Origin: DASQUK01 sp963756425
GTDB taxonomy: Bacteria; Actinomycetota; Acidimicrobiia; Acidimicrobiales; VFJN01
DNA length: 64,000 nt
Direction of reading: 5' to 3'
Assembly (NCBI GenBank): GCA_963756425.1
Contig: CAVWNW010000012.1
Span: 310,001 to 374,000 of the forward strand
Below, one piece after another: positions 50,700-59,063 of the stretch (the first letter of the stretch is position 1; each line of letters begins with the position of its first letter). A model generated the notes under the pieces. It saw only the letters and a list, made by a program, of their open reading frames with translations. It was not told the origin of the DNA and made no database searches. The position numbers were made by a program, and so were the translations under genes.

Positions 50700-51710
50700 A
50701 TGGCAATACCGCATCGCGCCCTCGGGCGTTCCGGACTCAGCGTGTCGGCCCAGGGCCTCGGCTGCATGGGCATGAGCTTCGCCTACGGCACCCCCGACGC
50801 CGCCGAGGCGACGGCCACCATCGACAGGGCCCTCGAGCTCGGCATCACGTTCCTCGACACCGCCGACCTCTACGGCTTCGGCGAGAACGAGCAGCTGGTC
50901 GGCAGAGCCATCGCCGGTCGCCGCGACGACGTGGTCCTGGCCACGAAGTTCGGGATCTTCATCGATCCCGACGGCCGCGACGGCCGCAACGTCCGCGGCG
51001 ACCCCACGTACGTCCGGCAGGCCTGCGACGCCTCGCTCGAACGGCTGGGGGTGGACCACATCGACCTCTACTACCAGCACCGGCCCGACACCGGCGTGCC
51101 GATCGAGGAGACGGTGGGCGCGATGGCCGAGCTGGTCGCCGCGGGCAAGGTGCGTTACCTCGGGCTGTCGGAGGCGTCGGCCGGAACGATCCGCAGGGCG
51201 GCGGCCGTGCACCCCATCGCCGCACTGCAGACCGAGTGGTCCTTGTTCTCGCGCGACATCGAGGCCGAGATCGTGCCGGCCTGCCGAGAGCTCGGCATCG
51301 GCCTCGTGCCTTACAGCCCTTTGGGCCGTGGTCTGCTCACCGGCGCGGTGTCCAGCCTCGACGAGCTGCAGAGCGACGACTTTCGCCGCACGCAGCCTCG
51401 TTTCCAGGGCGACAACCTCCAGCGCAACCTCGAGTTGGTCGCCGTGGTGCGGGAGATCGCAGCCAACCTCGGTGCCATGCCTGGGCAGGTTGCGCTCGCC
51501 TGGCTGCAGGCCCAGGGCGAGGACGTCGTCCCGATCCCCGGGACGAAGCGCCGCAGGTACCTCGAGGAAAACGTGGCGGCACTGGACCTCGAACTATCCG
51601 CGGACGATGTCGCCCGCCTCGAGGCGCTCCAACCAATCGGCAGCCGCTACGCCGATCCGGGCTGGGTCAATCGCGACACGCCGGCACAGTCACCCTCGCC
51701 TGCCCCCTGA
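50700..51710 (+). CDS. Aldo/keto reductase
   Basis: A 336-residue NADPH-dependent TIM-barrel reductase of the AKR13-like group. The catalytic tyrosine is in FLDTADLYGFGENEQLVGRA near 55 (Asp/Tyr), the lysine in VVLATKFGIF near 85, and the histidine in LYYQHRPDTGVPIEETVG near 128. The cofactor site has the GTKRRRYLEENV basic run near 285. TTGGAGC-type ribosome bases (AGGAGC) lie 6 nt before the ATG. It is behind the MerR gene, so it probably responds to an aldehyde or quinone stress. Substrate unknown. Confidence 0.92.
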   Translation: MAIPHRALGRSGLSVSAQGLGCMGMSFAYGTPDAAEATATIDRALELGITFLDTADLYGFGENEQLVGRAIAGRRDDVVLATKFGIFIDPDGRDGRNVRGDPTYVRQACDASLERLGVDHIDLYYQHRPDTGVPIEETVGAMAELVAAGKVRYLGLSEASAGTIRRAAAVHPIAALQTEWSLFSRDIEAEIVPACRELGIGLVPYSPLGRGLLTGAVSSLDELQSDDFRRTQPRFQGDNLQRNLELVAVVREIAANLGAMPGQVALAWLQAQGEDVVPIPGTKRRRYLEENVAALDLELSADDVARLEALQPIGSRYADPGWVNRDTPAQSPSPAP

Positions 51711-51754
51711 TGGCGGTGCGTAAGCGTGCTCGCAGCTTCGGGCGTGTGGAGGGA

Positions 51755-51788
51755 ACCGTCCGCCAACCCCCGGCAGCTGGCGGACGGT
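51755..51788. terminator. Terminator hairpin after the aldo/keto reductase
   Basis: ACCGTCCGCCA (51755-51765) pairs exactly with TGGCGGACGGT (51778-51788) around a 12-nt loop. It lies between convergent genes and can serve both. Confidence 0.7.
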
Positions 51789-51883
51789 CACCCCCACTGA
51801 TCCAAGAGCTTGCCATCCGAGGCAAGCGCGCTTCGCGCTGGTGTCGCCACTCAACTCGCTCGTTGCTGGCCTTTCGGGGCCTC

Positions 51884-52750
51884 TCACGGCCGGCTGCTGA
51901 CAACACCGCAGGTCACATCCTGGTGAATGCACGAAGAAACCTCGGTTGCGAGCTTGTGCTCGTCCCAGCCGTTGAAGAAGTCGGCATGCCCCGTGAGCAG
52001 CGAACCCGACGCCAGCGACAGGCCGTGGTCGCCACCCGTGATCGGGTACCCGATCGAGAGCAGCAGCTGGGGCACCGCGACCGGATGTGACTCCGGGCAC
52101 GCGCCGTCGGTGCTGCGCGCCATGTGACTGATGTGATCGTCACTGTCGAGGTGCCGACCGTCCCAGCAGTCCGGAAAGCTCACGAGCAGCCGCAACGGCC
52201 GCCCCTCGGGACAAGCGGGCGGGGTGGTGTGGCGTTCGGATCCCGTACCGCAGGCCCAGGCGACCGTGTCGAGGGACTGTGCGCGGGACGCGCCCTGGTC
52301 ACCGCCGATCATCTTGAGCCCGAAGGGATACGGCTCGATCGAGCCGGGATCCACACCGACCCCTGGGCGGTAGTACGCGGCGGCCCCGGTTGGGGCCACC
52401 ATCCGGCCGCGCTCGAACAGCGCCGGCGCCCAGTACGCCGCCCGGTCGAGCTTCTGCTCGCACGTGGTGTCGCCGGCGGCGAGGTCGGCGGACGTGGTCG
52501 ACGCGTCGGTGACCGTGCTGCCGAAGAACGTGTGCAGGTGCGACCGGCCGTGATGACCGAAGTGCACGATCGGGTCGTCGGGGCCTGCATGGCTGAAGCG
52601 ACATTCCACGACGAACTGGGGGACGCGACCCTGCGGTCCCGCCTGCGTCGGCGACACGCGCTCGGCGACGCCGGCGCCGTCGCCTTGAGCGCACGCCGCC
52701 AGCACCGCAGCGGCCAACACCACCGAACTTGCCGCCCTTAGCGTCGTCAT
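51884..52750 (-). CDS. DUF1996 secreted lipoprotein
   Basis: A 288-residue secreted protein. The signal peptide (TLRAASSVVLAAAVLAAC) ends in a lipobox. The mature part matches DUF1996: FVVECRFSHAGPDDPIVHFG, then HGRSHLHTFFGSTVTDA near 75, AYWAPALFERGRMVAP near 115, and LLVSFPDCWDGRHLDSDDH near 195, with a His/Asp set that could bind a metal. DUF1996 domains occur in fungal and actinobacterial secreted proteins, with unproven activity. ATG 52750 is chosen as it opens the signal peptide; the frame runs on to 52837 into the preceding gene. Third in the cupredoxin operon, 34 nt after the beta-helix gene. Confidence 0.85.
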   Translation of the reverse strand: MTTLRAASSVVLAAAVLAACAQGDGAGVAERVSPTQAGPQGRVPQFVVECRFSHAGPDDPIVHFGHHGRSHLHTFFGSTVTDASTTSADLAAGDTTCEQKLDRAAYWAPALFERGRMVAPTGAAAYYRPGVGVDPGSIEPYPFGLKMIGGDQGASRAQSLDTVAWACGTGSERHTTPPACPEGRPLRLLVSFPDCWDGRHLDSDDHISHMARSTDGACPESHPVAVPQLLLSIGYPITGGDHGLSLASGSLLTGHADFFNGWDEHKLATEVSSCIHQDVTCGVVSSRP

Positions 52751-52784
52751 GGCAGCTCTAACCACGGCAAGTTCGTGCTCCGGG

Positions 52785-54167
52785 CTAGGCGTTGCTCGGC
52801 CTGTCGGGCACCTCGATCGCATCCACGTCGATGTCACCGGGCACGTCGGTGGCGGGACGGGCGGGGGCGTCCTCGGCGTCGGGCATGTTCTCCTGGTCGT
52901 CTGGTACCGGCGACGTCTTGTAGTCCCCCGACGGTGGCTTCTCCGCCAGGAACTGGCTCAGATCCAGGGCTCCGGCAGTCCAGTCGCCGCCGCTGGCTTG
53001 GCCGTCGCAGGGCGCCAGGGCCTCCAGGTCGGTGGGGGCGGTGCTGCTGATGTCGTTGTCGGCGAAGCAATTGCCGAGCCCGGAGACGTCCACCAGCGAG
53101 CCAATGCCGATGTCGGCCATGCCCGAGTCATCGATCACGTTGCCGATCACGCGGTTGTCCCGTGGGTTCCAAACGACCGTGTCGGGGATGGTGGCGGGGT
53201 CGGCGGTGGGCTCGCCCTTCGCCTCGCTGCAGGGTTGGTCGTCGTCGGACGCCGGTGGCACAACGTCGTTGGCGTCCTCCTCGGGGAAGGGCAACAGCCC
53301 AATCCCCGTCAGGTCGTGGTCGAAGACGCGGTTGCGCTCGATGGTGTTGCCGACACCACCGGCCGGCAGGATGCCGTTGCCCATGGCCAGCAGGGCCACG
53401 TCGATGGCCGGCGTGTCCGCCTGGTTGTTGGAGTACACGAGGTTCCCGACGATGGTGGTGTCGCGCTCGGGATAGCAGAGCTCGTAGCTGCCGGAGTTGG
53501 GCACGATCCCCGCCCGGTTGAAGCGGAACGTCGAGTTGACGATCAGCAGGTTCCCCCCGGAGTTGGTGCCGGAGTAGCCGAGGCCGTTGTGCTCGGAGAC
53601 GACGTCGTCGATGACGGCGTCGCACGGGTAGCACTGGCCGATGTAGACGCCGGCGTCGGGGCTGCCCGACGTGTAGCTGTGCTCGATGAGGCCCTTGACC
53701 GAATCGAACGCATAGATGCCGTAGTCGCCGATGCGATACGTCGTCACGTAGGACGCGCGGTAGCCCTCGACACCGGTCCAGAAGAAGCCGTTCTTCGTGT
53801 AGTTGCGTGCGGTCATGTTCTCGATCGCCACGCCGCTGGCGCCCGTCACCCGGATGCCGTTGTCGAGCTCGAAGCCCCCGTCGAGGATGACCTCGTTGCG
53901 GTCGGCGCCGCGGATCGTCAGCTCGTCGGTGGTGACGCTGACCGACTCCTCGTAAGTGCCCGGCTGGATGAGGATCAGGTCGCCGGGCTCGGCCGCATCG
54001 ACCGCAGCCTGGATCGTGTCGTGGTCGTCTGGGACGTTGATCGTGCCGCCGTCGCTGCTGTCCCCCTCGCCCTCGGCCGACCCGCCGTCATCGTCGTCGC
54101 CGCCACAGGCAGCGAGGGCCAGGGCGCCGGCGAGCAGCACCGCGAACAGGCGTCGAGTGGTGGGCAT
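52785..54167 (-). CDS. Secreted right-handed beta-helix lipoprotein
   Basis: A 460-residue lipoprotein: signal peptide to C21 (LLAGALALAACGG), then an acidic linker (DDDDGGSAEGEGDSSDGG). From residue 45 on comes a parallel beta-helix (INVPDDHDTIQAAVDAAEPG, then LTIRGADRNEVILDGGFEL, then coils with NxT/NxV turns such as NTIERNRVFDHDL and NRVIGNVIDDSG). CYPCD near residue 180 and three more cysteine pairs could form disulfides. The fold is that of NosD/pectate-lyase-like proteins, which bind or cleave sugars or deliver copper. It lies 15 nt after the cupredoxin gene. No active-site set is recognised. Confidence 0.85.
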   Translation of the reverse strand: MPTTRRLFAVLLAGALALAACGGDDDDGGSAEGEGDSSDGGTINVPDDHDTIQAAVDAAEPGDLILIQPGTYEESVSVTTDELTIRGADRNEVILDGGFELDNGIRVTGASGVAIENMTARNYTKNGFFWTGVEGYRASYVTTYRIGDYGIYAFDSVKGLIEHSYTSGSPDAGVYIGQCYPCDAVIDDVVSEHNGLGYSGTNSGGNLLIVNSTFRFNRAGIVPNSGSYELCYPERDTTIVGNLVYSNNQADTPAIDVALLAMGNGILPAGGVGNTIERNRVFDHDLTGIGLLPFPEEDANDVVPPASDDDQPCSEAKGEPTADPATIPDTVVWNPRDNRVIGNVIDDSGMADIGIGSLVDVSGLGNCFADNDISSTAPTDLEALAPCDGQASGGDWTAGALDLSQFLAEKPPSGDYKTSPVPDDQENMPDAEDAPARPATDVPGDIDVDAIEVPDRPSNA

Positions 54168-54182
54168 GCGCTTCTCCTGGGC

Positions 54183-54617
54183 TCAGGCGCTGACGACGAT
54201 CGTCCCGATCATGCCAGCGTCGGTCGTGCCGTGGATGGAGCAGTAGTAGCGGTACACGCCGGCTTCGTCGAAGGTGTGCGAATAGGAGGCGCCCGGCTGG
54301 AAGTCGTCGACCTCGACCCCCCAGTCGTCACCCTCGACGTGGAGGACGTTGTGTTCGTTGCGACCCTTGTTGGTCCAGACGACCTCCGTACCGGCGGGCA
54401 CCTCGATGTTCTCCGGCCGGAACGAGTTGTCGAGGGCGGTGACCTCGGCGGGGTCGGTGTCGATGACCACGACGTCCTCGGGCACCGACTCGTCGGAGGA
54501 GCCGTCCGAGCTGGAGAGCCCCGCGGCGCCGCCGGCGCTGTCGTCGTCGCCGCCACAGGCGGCTAACGAGCCGGCGACGAGCACGAGGCCCAGCAGCAAC
54601 ACGACGGCGCGCTTCAT
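54183..54617 (-). CDS. Cupredoxin (plastocyanin-like) lipoprotein
   Basis: A 144-residue lipoprotein: signal peptide to C21 (LLGLVLVAGSLAACGG), an acidic Ser-rich linker of 30 residues, then a cupredoxin domain from about residue 55. The type 1 copper ligands are present: His in NEHNVLHVEG and the loop YYCSIHGTTDAGM (Cys, His, Met). TACTCT lies 9 nt before the ATG, so the operon mRNA may be leaderless. It is first in the unit cupredoxin, beta-helix, DUF1996. It may carry electrons or copper to a secreted enzyme; no oxidase is encoded in the operon. Confidence 0.92.
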   Translation of the reverse strand: MKRAVVLLLGLVLVAGSLAACGGDDDSAGGAAGLSSSDGSSDESVPEDVVVIDTDPAEVTALDNSFRPENIEVPAGTEVVWTNKGRNEHNVLHVEGDDWGVEVDDFQPGASYSHTFDEAGVYRYYCSIHGTTDAGMIGTIVVSA

Positions 54618-54705
54618 CGGTTCGTGAGAGTAGACGTGGCCTTACACCGTCAGGTAATCGGGTGGGTTGTGGCCGGCGACGGCACCGACCTACGTTGCGT
54701 CGGCC

Positions 54706-54724
54706 GTCTGACGACGCGTCAGAC
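54706..54724. promoter_or_regulatory. Inverted-repeat operator of echA20
   Basis: GTCTGACG-ACG-CGTCAGAC: a perfect 8-bp inverted repeat with a 3-nt spacer, 23 nt before ATG 54748, just downstream of a TACGTT -10 box at 54691-54696. Confidence 0.75.
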
Positions 54725-54747
54725 ATCGAGCCGAGGGCCGCTGCCGG

Positions 54748-55509
54748 ATGTCGATCACCACCGAGCGCCACGACTCCGGGGTCGCCGAGGTCGTGATGGA
54801 GAACCCGCCGGTCAACGCCCTGACCGTGGCCGGATGGTTCGAGCTGGCCTCGACACTGCGGGGGCTCGGTGAGGACGCCGCGGTGCGGGCCGTCGTCCTG
54901 CGAGCCGAAGGCCGGGGATTCAACGCCGGCGTGGACATCAAGGAGATGCAGGCGAGCGAGGGCTTCGACGTCCTCGTGGGCGCGAACCGGGGCTGCTTCG
55001 AGGCGTTCGCGGCCGTCTACGAGTGCCAGGTGCCGGTGCTGGCTGCGGTGCACGGCTACTGCCTCGGCGGAGGTATCGGCCTCGTCGGCAACGCCGACAT
55101 CGTGGTGGCGTCGGACGACGCCACGTTCGGGCTGCCGGAGGTCGACCGGGGTGCCCTCGGCGCCGCCACCCACCTGGCCCGGCTGGTCCCCCAGCACAAG
55201 ATGCGCGCCATGGTCTACACGGCAGCCACCGCCACGGCCGACGAGCTGGCCGCATTCGGATCGGTCCTTGAGGTCGTCCCCCGCAACCAGCTCCGGGCGG
55301 CCGCGCTCGAGGTGGCCGAGGCGATCGCCGCCAAGTCACCGACCGTGATCCGCGCCGCCAAGGAGTCGCTCAACGGCATCGACCTGTGGGACGTCCGGCG
55401 CAGCTACCGCTTCGAGCAGGGATTTACCTTCGAGCTGAACCTGTCCGGGGTGGCCGACGAGCACCGCAATGCCTTCGTCGAGGGCCGCGACACGGACACC
55501 TCCCGCTGA
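54748..55509 (+). CDS. echA20: Enoyl-CoA hydratase-fold ring-cleaving enzyme EchA20-like
   Basis: A 253-residue crotonase-fold protein close to Rv3550 (EchA20), which opens ring D of the HIEC-CoA intermediate. Shared stretches recalled from that protein: GRGFNAGVDIKEMQASEGF, VYECQVPVLAAVHGYCLGG, DATFGLPEVDRGALGAATHL and EQGFTFELNLSGVADEHR. The glycines of the oxyanion hole are in NAGVDIKEM and GGGIGLVGN. It starts 23 nt after the operator and begins a unit with ipdA and ipdB. A leader of about 45 nt with GAGGG makes it one of the few non-leaderless genes here. Confidence 0.93.
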   Translation: MSITTERHDSGVAEVVMENPPVNALTVAGWFELASTLRGLGEDAAVRAVVLRAEGRGFNAGVDIKEMQASEGFDVLVGANRGCFEAFAAVYECQVPVLAAVHGYCLGGGIGLVGNADIVVASDDATFGLPEVDRGALGAATHLARLVPQHKMRAMVYTAATATADELAAFGSVLEVVPRNQLRAAALEVAEAIAAKSPTVIRAAKESLNGIDLWDVRRSYRFEQGFTFELNLSGVADEHRNAFVEGRDTDTSR

Positions 55510-55519
55510 GGGCGCACCG

Positions 55520-56392
55520 ATGGCAGACAAGCTGATGACCGAAGAGGAAGTGGTCGGCCGGCTGCGCTCGGGCATGACCATCGCCATCGGCGGCTGGGCC
55601 AGCCGGCGCAAGCCGATGTCGATCGTCAGAGCCATGGTGCGCAGCGAGCTGACCGATCTCGTGATCGTCACCCACGGCGGGCCCGACCTCGGCCTGCTGT
55701 GCGCGGCCGGCAAGGTCCGCAAGGCCATCTACGCGTTCGTTTCGCTCGACTCCATCCCCCTCGAGCCCCACTTCCGCGCCGCTCGCCAGGAGGGCGCCAT
55801 CGAGGACGAGCCACTCGACGAGGGCCTGTTCCACCTCGGGCTGCAGGCCGCGGCATGGCGGCTGCCGTTCCTGCCGAGCCGGGCCGGGCTGGGCTCCGAC
55901 CTCCTGCGCGACAACGGCGCGCTGCGGACGTTCACGTCGCCGGTTCCGGGGCACGACGGCGAGGCCGAGGAGCTGGTAGCCATGCCGGCGTTCCGGCTCG
56001 ACGCCAGCATCTGCCACCTCAACCGGGCCGACCGCCGCGGCAACGCGATGTTCCTGGGGCCAGACCTGTACTGGGACGACCTCATGCTCCATGCCGCCCC
56101 GACCGGCGGCCGCTTCATCTCCACCGAGCGCATCGTCGAGACCGCCGACCTGCGAGACGAGGGGTGCGTCCACCAGTTGCGGATCAGCCGGATGATGGTC
56201 GACGGCGTCGTGCGGGCGCCCGGGGGCGCCCACTTCACCCTCTGCGAACCCGACTACCCCCGGGACGAGGCGGTGCAACGGGCATACGCGGCGTCGGCCC
56301 GCTCGCCCGAGGCGTGGGAGGCGTTCCGCGCCGAGTGGATCGACATCCCCGAGGCCGAGTACCAGCGCAAGGTCCGGGAAGGCACGGCATGA
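55520..56392 (+). CDS. ipdA: CoA-transferase-fold COCHEA-CoA hydrolase, alpha subunit
   Basis: A 290-residue class I CoA-transferase alpha-type subunit close to Rv3551 (IpdA). Shared marks are LRSGMTIAIGGWASRRKPMS near 15, IVTHGGPDLGLLCAAGKVRK near 50, AAAWRLPFLPSRAGLGSDLL near 110 and MMVDGVVRAPGGAHFTLCEP near 225. IpdA-IpdB cleaves the last carbocyclic ring (COCHEA-CoA) in sterol degradation. ATG 55520 lies 10 nt after the echA20 stop and the stop overlaps ipdB (ATGA). Its partner carries the other half of the site. Confidence 0.93.
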   Translation: MADKLMTEEEVVGRLRSGMTIAIGGWASRRKPMSIVRAMVRSELTDLVIVTHGGPDLGLLCAAGKVRKAIYAFVSLDSIPLEPHFRAARQEGAIEDEPLDEGLFHLGLQAAAWRLPFLPSRAGLGSDLLRDNGALRTFTSPVPGHDGEAEELVAMPAFRLDASICHLNRADRRGNAMFLGPDLYWDDLMLHAAPTGGRFISTERIVETADLRDEGCVHQLRISRMMVDGVVRAPGGAHFTLCEPDYPRDEAVQRAYAASARSPEAWEAFRAEWIDIPEAEYQRKVREGTA

Positions 56393-57153
56393 CCCCGCAC
56401 GCGACGCGTGCGGAGGTCTGCGTGGTGGCGGTCGCCGAGTGCTTCCGGGGCGACGGAGAGCTGCTCGCCAATCCGATCGGCACGATCCCCATGATCGGCG
56501 GGCGCCTGGCGCGGGCCACGTTCGAGCCGGACCTGGCGATGACGGACGGCGAAGCCACGCTCGTCGCCAACGACCGCGCCGTGGTCCCGCCCGACGAGCG
56601 CGTGATCGAGTACTGGAACCCCTACCGGTCGATGTTCGACTGGGTGTGGTCGGGGCGCCGGCACGTGATGATGGGCGCCTCGCAGGTCGACCGCTACGGC
56701 AACCAGAACCTCGCCGCCATCGGGGACTACGACCGGCCCACGGTGCAGCTGCTCGGCTACCGCGGCGCTCCCGGCAACACCATCAACGACCCCACGAGCT
56801 ACTGGGTGCCCAACCACGGGCCCAGGGTCTTCGTCGAGAAGGTCGACACCGTCACCGGCATCGGCTGGGACCGGGCCGCGGCCCTGGGGCCGGCGGCGCG
56901 CTTCGTCGACATTCGGCGGGTGGTGTCCAACCTGGGCGTGTTCGACTTCGAAACCCCCGATCGCCGCATGCGGCTGCGCTCCGTCCACCCCGGCGTGGAC
57001 GTGGAAGACGTGGTCGGGGCGACGGGCTTCGAGCTGGTGGTGCCGGCCGACATTCCCGTGTCGCGGCTCCCGACAGCCGAGGAGCTGCGGCTGATCCGCG
57101 AGGTGATCGACCCCGAAGACGCGCGTGAGCGCGAGGTCCCCGATCCGACCTGA
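56389..57153 (+). CDS. ipdB: CoA-transferase-fold COCHEA-CoA hydrolase, beta subunit
   Basis: A 254-residue beta subunit, partner of IpdA. ATRAEVCVVAVAECFRGDGE opens the domain; NPIGTIPMIGGRLARATFEP, WNPYRSMFDWVWSGRRHVMM and GASQVDRYGNQNLAAIGDYD follow, the typical class I CoA-transferase beta layout. The last 90 residues contain the GAPGNTINDPTSYWVPNHG loop. ATG 56389 overlaps the ipdA stop by 4 nt. Downstream lies a duplicated hairpin. Confidence 0.92.
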   Translation: MTPHATRAEVCVVAVAECFRGDGELLANPIGTIPMIGGRLARATFEPDLAMTDGEATLVANDRAVVPPDERVIEYWNPYRSMFDWVWSGRRHVMMGASQVDRYGNQNLAAIGDYDRPTVQLLGYRGAPGNTINDPTSYWVPNHGPRVFVEKVDTVTGIGWDRAAALGPAARFVDIRRVVSNLGVFDFETPDRRMRLRSVHPGVDVEDVVGATGFELVVPADIPVSRLPTAEELRLIREVIDPEDAREREVPDPT

Positions 57154-57175
57154 CTCCGTGCCCCGGCCTCGGGGC

Positions 57176-57309
57176 CCGCAACCCGAACCGGCGTCCCAAC
57201 GCGACGGATTCCGGCGCATCCGAACGCCGGAACCGTCCGCCGCCCGCCCCGCAACCCGAACCGGCGTCCCAACGCGACGGATTCCGGCGCATCCGAGCGC
57301 CGGAACGGT
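57176..57309. repeat. Duplicated hairpin element, two 60-bp copies
   Basis: CCGCAACCCGAACCGGCGTC and the following 40 bp occur at 57176-57236 and again at 57249-57309 with a 73-nt offset and one or two differences. Each copy holds a TTCCGGCG/CGCCGGAA hairpin with an 8-nt loop. It lies between the convergent ipdB and BON genes and acts probably as a doubled terminator. Confidence 0.75.
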
Positions 57310-57314
57310 GCCGA

Positions 57315-57794
57315 CTACTGGTTCTCGGCGCGAAGCGCGTCGGCCTTGTTGGGTGCCGGCGTTCCCGGCTGGTGGAGCAGGTTCACGACGTCGCGGACGC
57401 CAGGCGTCGCCCGCACCTCGCGCTCTACGTGCTGGGCCGCCTGCTGATCGGGCATCTCACCCCGGAGCGTGACCACCCGGTCATTGACGTCGATCGTCAG
57501 GTGAGGACCATCGACCCGTCCGAGCACCTCGCTCCGGATCTTGTCGGCCAGCGTCAGGTCGTCCTCGGGGACATGGGGCCGGGGGTGGCGGACCTTGTGG
57601 ATCACGCCCTCGGCCCTGCCCTTCCCGTAGCTGGCGTGACGTTCGACCGCCCGCACCTCGCGACGGAGGCCCGCCCGGCTCCGATCCTTCAGTTCGGCCC
57701 GGCGCCTGCGCCCGCGGACTGGGTCGAAGACGTAGGCGAGCGTCGCCCCGACGCCGGCGGCGATCGTCAGCTTGACGAGGCTTGCACCCCTCAT
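57315..57794 (-). CDS. BON-domain protein
   Basis: A 159-residue protein. A hydrophobic helix with a basic end opens it (GASLVKLTIAAGVGATLAYV, then FDPVRGRRRRAELKDRSRAG), followed by a BON domain at about 85-150 (LADKIRSEVLGRVDGPHLTI, then VNDRVVTLRGEMPDQQAAQH and PGVRDVVNLLH). BON domains bind membranes or phospholipid. AGGAGGTG lies 7 nt before ATG 57794, so the start is firm; a longer frame to 57986 is not coding. Function of this class in actinobacteria is unknown. Confidence 0.87.
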   Translation of the reverse strand: MRGASLVKLTIAAGVGATLAYVFDPVRGRRRRAELKDRSRAGLRREVRAVERHASYGKGRAEGVIHKVRHPRPHVPEDDLTLADKIRSEVLGRVDGPHLTIDVNDRVVTLRGEMPDQQAAQHVEREVRATPGVRDVVNLLHQPGTPAPNKADALRAENQ

Positions 57795-57904
57795 CGGAAG
57801 CACCTCCTGGTCGGCTCGCCGCCCGCGCTCCCAGGGTACGACCGCACACAAGGGGCGGCCCCGGCCGGTGGCGGGTCCGCCAGACCGGCTCGTAGTCTGA
57901 GCCG

Positions 57905-58996
57905 ATGTCTGACGCGGCGTCAGGTTCGGCGCTGCACCCGGCGCTCCGCACCCGGTTCTGCGAGCTGGTGGGCTGTCGCTTTCCAATCGTGCAGACGGGG
58001 ATGGGCTGGGTGTCGGGCGCCTCGCTGACCGCCGCCACGAGCTGTGCCGGGGGGTTCGGCATCCTCGCGGCGGTCACCATGACGCACGATCAGCTGGCCG
58101 AGTCGATCGGCGTCGTCAAGGGGCGGACGCCCCACGCCTTCGGGGTCAATCTGCGGGCGGACCAGCCGGACCTGGCTGATCGGATCGAGCTGTGCCTACG
58201 GGAGGGTGTGAGGCTGGTCAGCTTCGCCGGCGCTCCCACCGAGGATGCGATCGCCGAGCTTCACGCCGCCGGGGTCCTGGTCATGCCGACTGTCGGCGCC
58301 CGCCGCCACGCCGAGAAGATGGTCGAATGGGGCGTCGACGCCGTCATCGCCCAGGGCGCGGAGGGTGGCGGACACACCGGCGTCGTCCCGACGTCGCTGC
58401 TGCTGCCACAAGTGGTCGATGCCGTGGGGTCGGAGATCCCGGTCGTGGCGGCCGGGGGTTTCTACGACGGGCGGGGGCTCGTGGCTGCCCTGGCCTGGGG
58501 AGCGGACGGGGTGGCCATGGGCACCCGGTTCCTGCTCACCCGCGAGAGCCGCGTGCCCGATGCGATCAAGCGGCGCTACCTGGCTGCGGCCGTGACCGAC
58601 ACGGTCGTCACCACTGCGCTCGACGGCGCGCCGCAGCGGGTCATCCGCACCCCGACGGTCGACCGGCTGGAGCGGGCCTCGCCGCTGAGCCGACTGCCGC
58701 GGGCGCTGCGGGCGGCACTCGCCTTTCGCCGCCTGACGGGAACGCCGCTGCCCCACCTCGTGCGCGAGGGCGTGGCCATGCGCAAGAACCAGGGCCTGTC
58801 GTGGTCGCAGGTGGCCATGGCCGCGAACGCGCCCATGCTCATCAAGGCCGCCCTCGTTGACGGGAAGTCCGAGGTCGGTGTGCTGCCGACCGGTCAGGTC
58901 ACCGGCGTGATCGAGGAGCTGCCCACGGTGGCCGAGCTCCTCGAAGGCATCGCCGCCGAGGCGACCGCCACCCTCGGGCGCCTGCAGGGCCGATGA
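57905..58996 (+). CDS. ipdC: Nitronate monooxygenase-fold flavoprotein IpdC-like
   Basis: A 363-residue FMN-binding TIM-barrel protein of the 2-nitropropane dioxygenase family. CRFPIVQTGMGWVSGASLTA opens it; AFGVNLRADQPDL, VDAVIAQGAEGGGHTGVVPT and VVAAGGFYDGRGLVAALAWG are the FMN and phosphate marks. IpdC of Mycobacterium (Rv3553) has this fold and acts in HIP-CoA degradation. ATG 57905 lies 6 nt after TAGTCT (57893-57898), and the operator begins 2 nt into the gene. An alternative, plain nitronate monooxygenase, is made less likely by the neighbours and the operator. Confidence 0.88.
   Translation: MSDAASGSALHPALRTRFCELVGCRFPIVQTGMGWVSGASLTAATSCAGGFGILAAVTMTHDQLAESIGVVKGRTPHAFGVNLRADQPDLADRIELCLREGVRLVSFAGAPTEDAIAELHAAGVLVMPTVGARRHAEKMVEWGVDAVIAQGAEGGGHTGVVPTSLLLPQVVDAVGSEIPVVAAGGFYDGRGLVAALAWGADGVAMGTRFLLTRESRVPDAIKRRYLAAAVTDTVVTTALDGAPQRVIRTPTVDRLERASPLSRLPRALRAALAFRRLTGTPLPHLVREGVAMRKNQGLSWSQVAMAANAPMLIKAALVDGKSEVGVLPTGQVTGVIEELPTVAELLEGIAAEATATLGRLQGR
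57907..57925. promoter_or_regulatory. Inverted-repeat operator at the start of ipdC
   Basis: GTCTGACG-CGG-CGTCAGGT: six of eight arm positions pair around a 3-nt spacer. It overlaps the ATG at 57905-57907 and the presumed transcription start. Confidence 0.6.
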
Positions 58997-59063
58997 CCGT
59001 GTCCCCAACTACACAGTTCCGAGTCCCCGGCGTCGCCCGGGCGCCGGCGAGCCAGGAGTCGGG

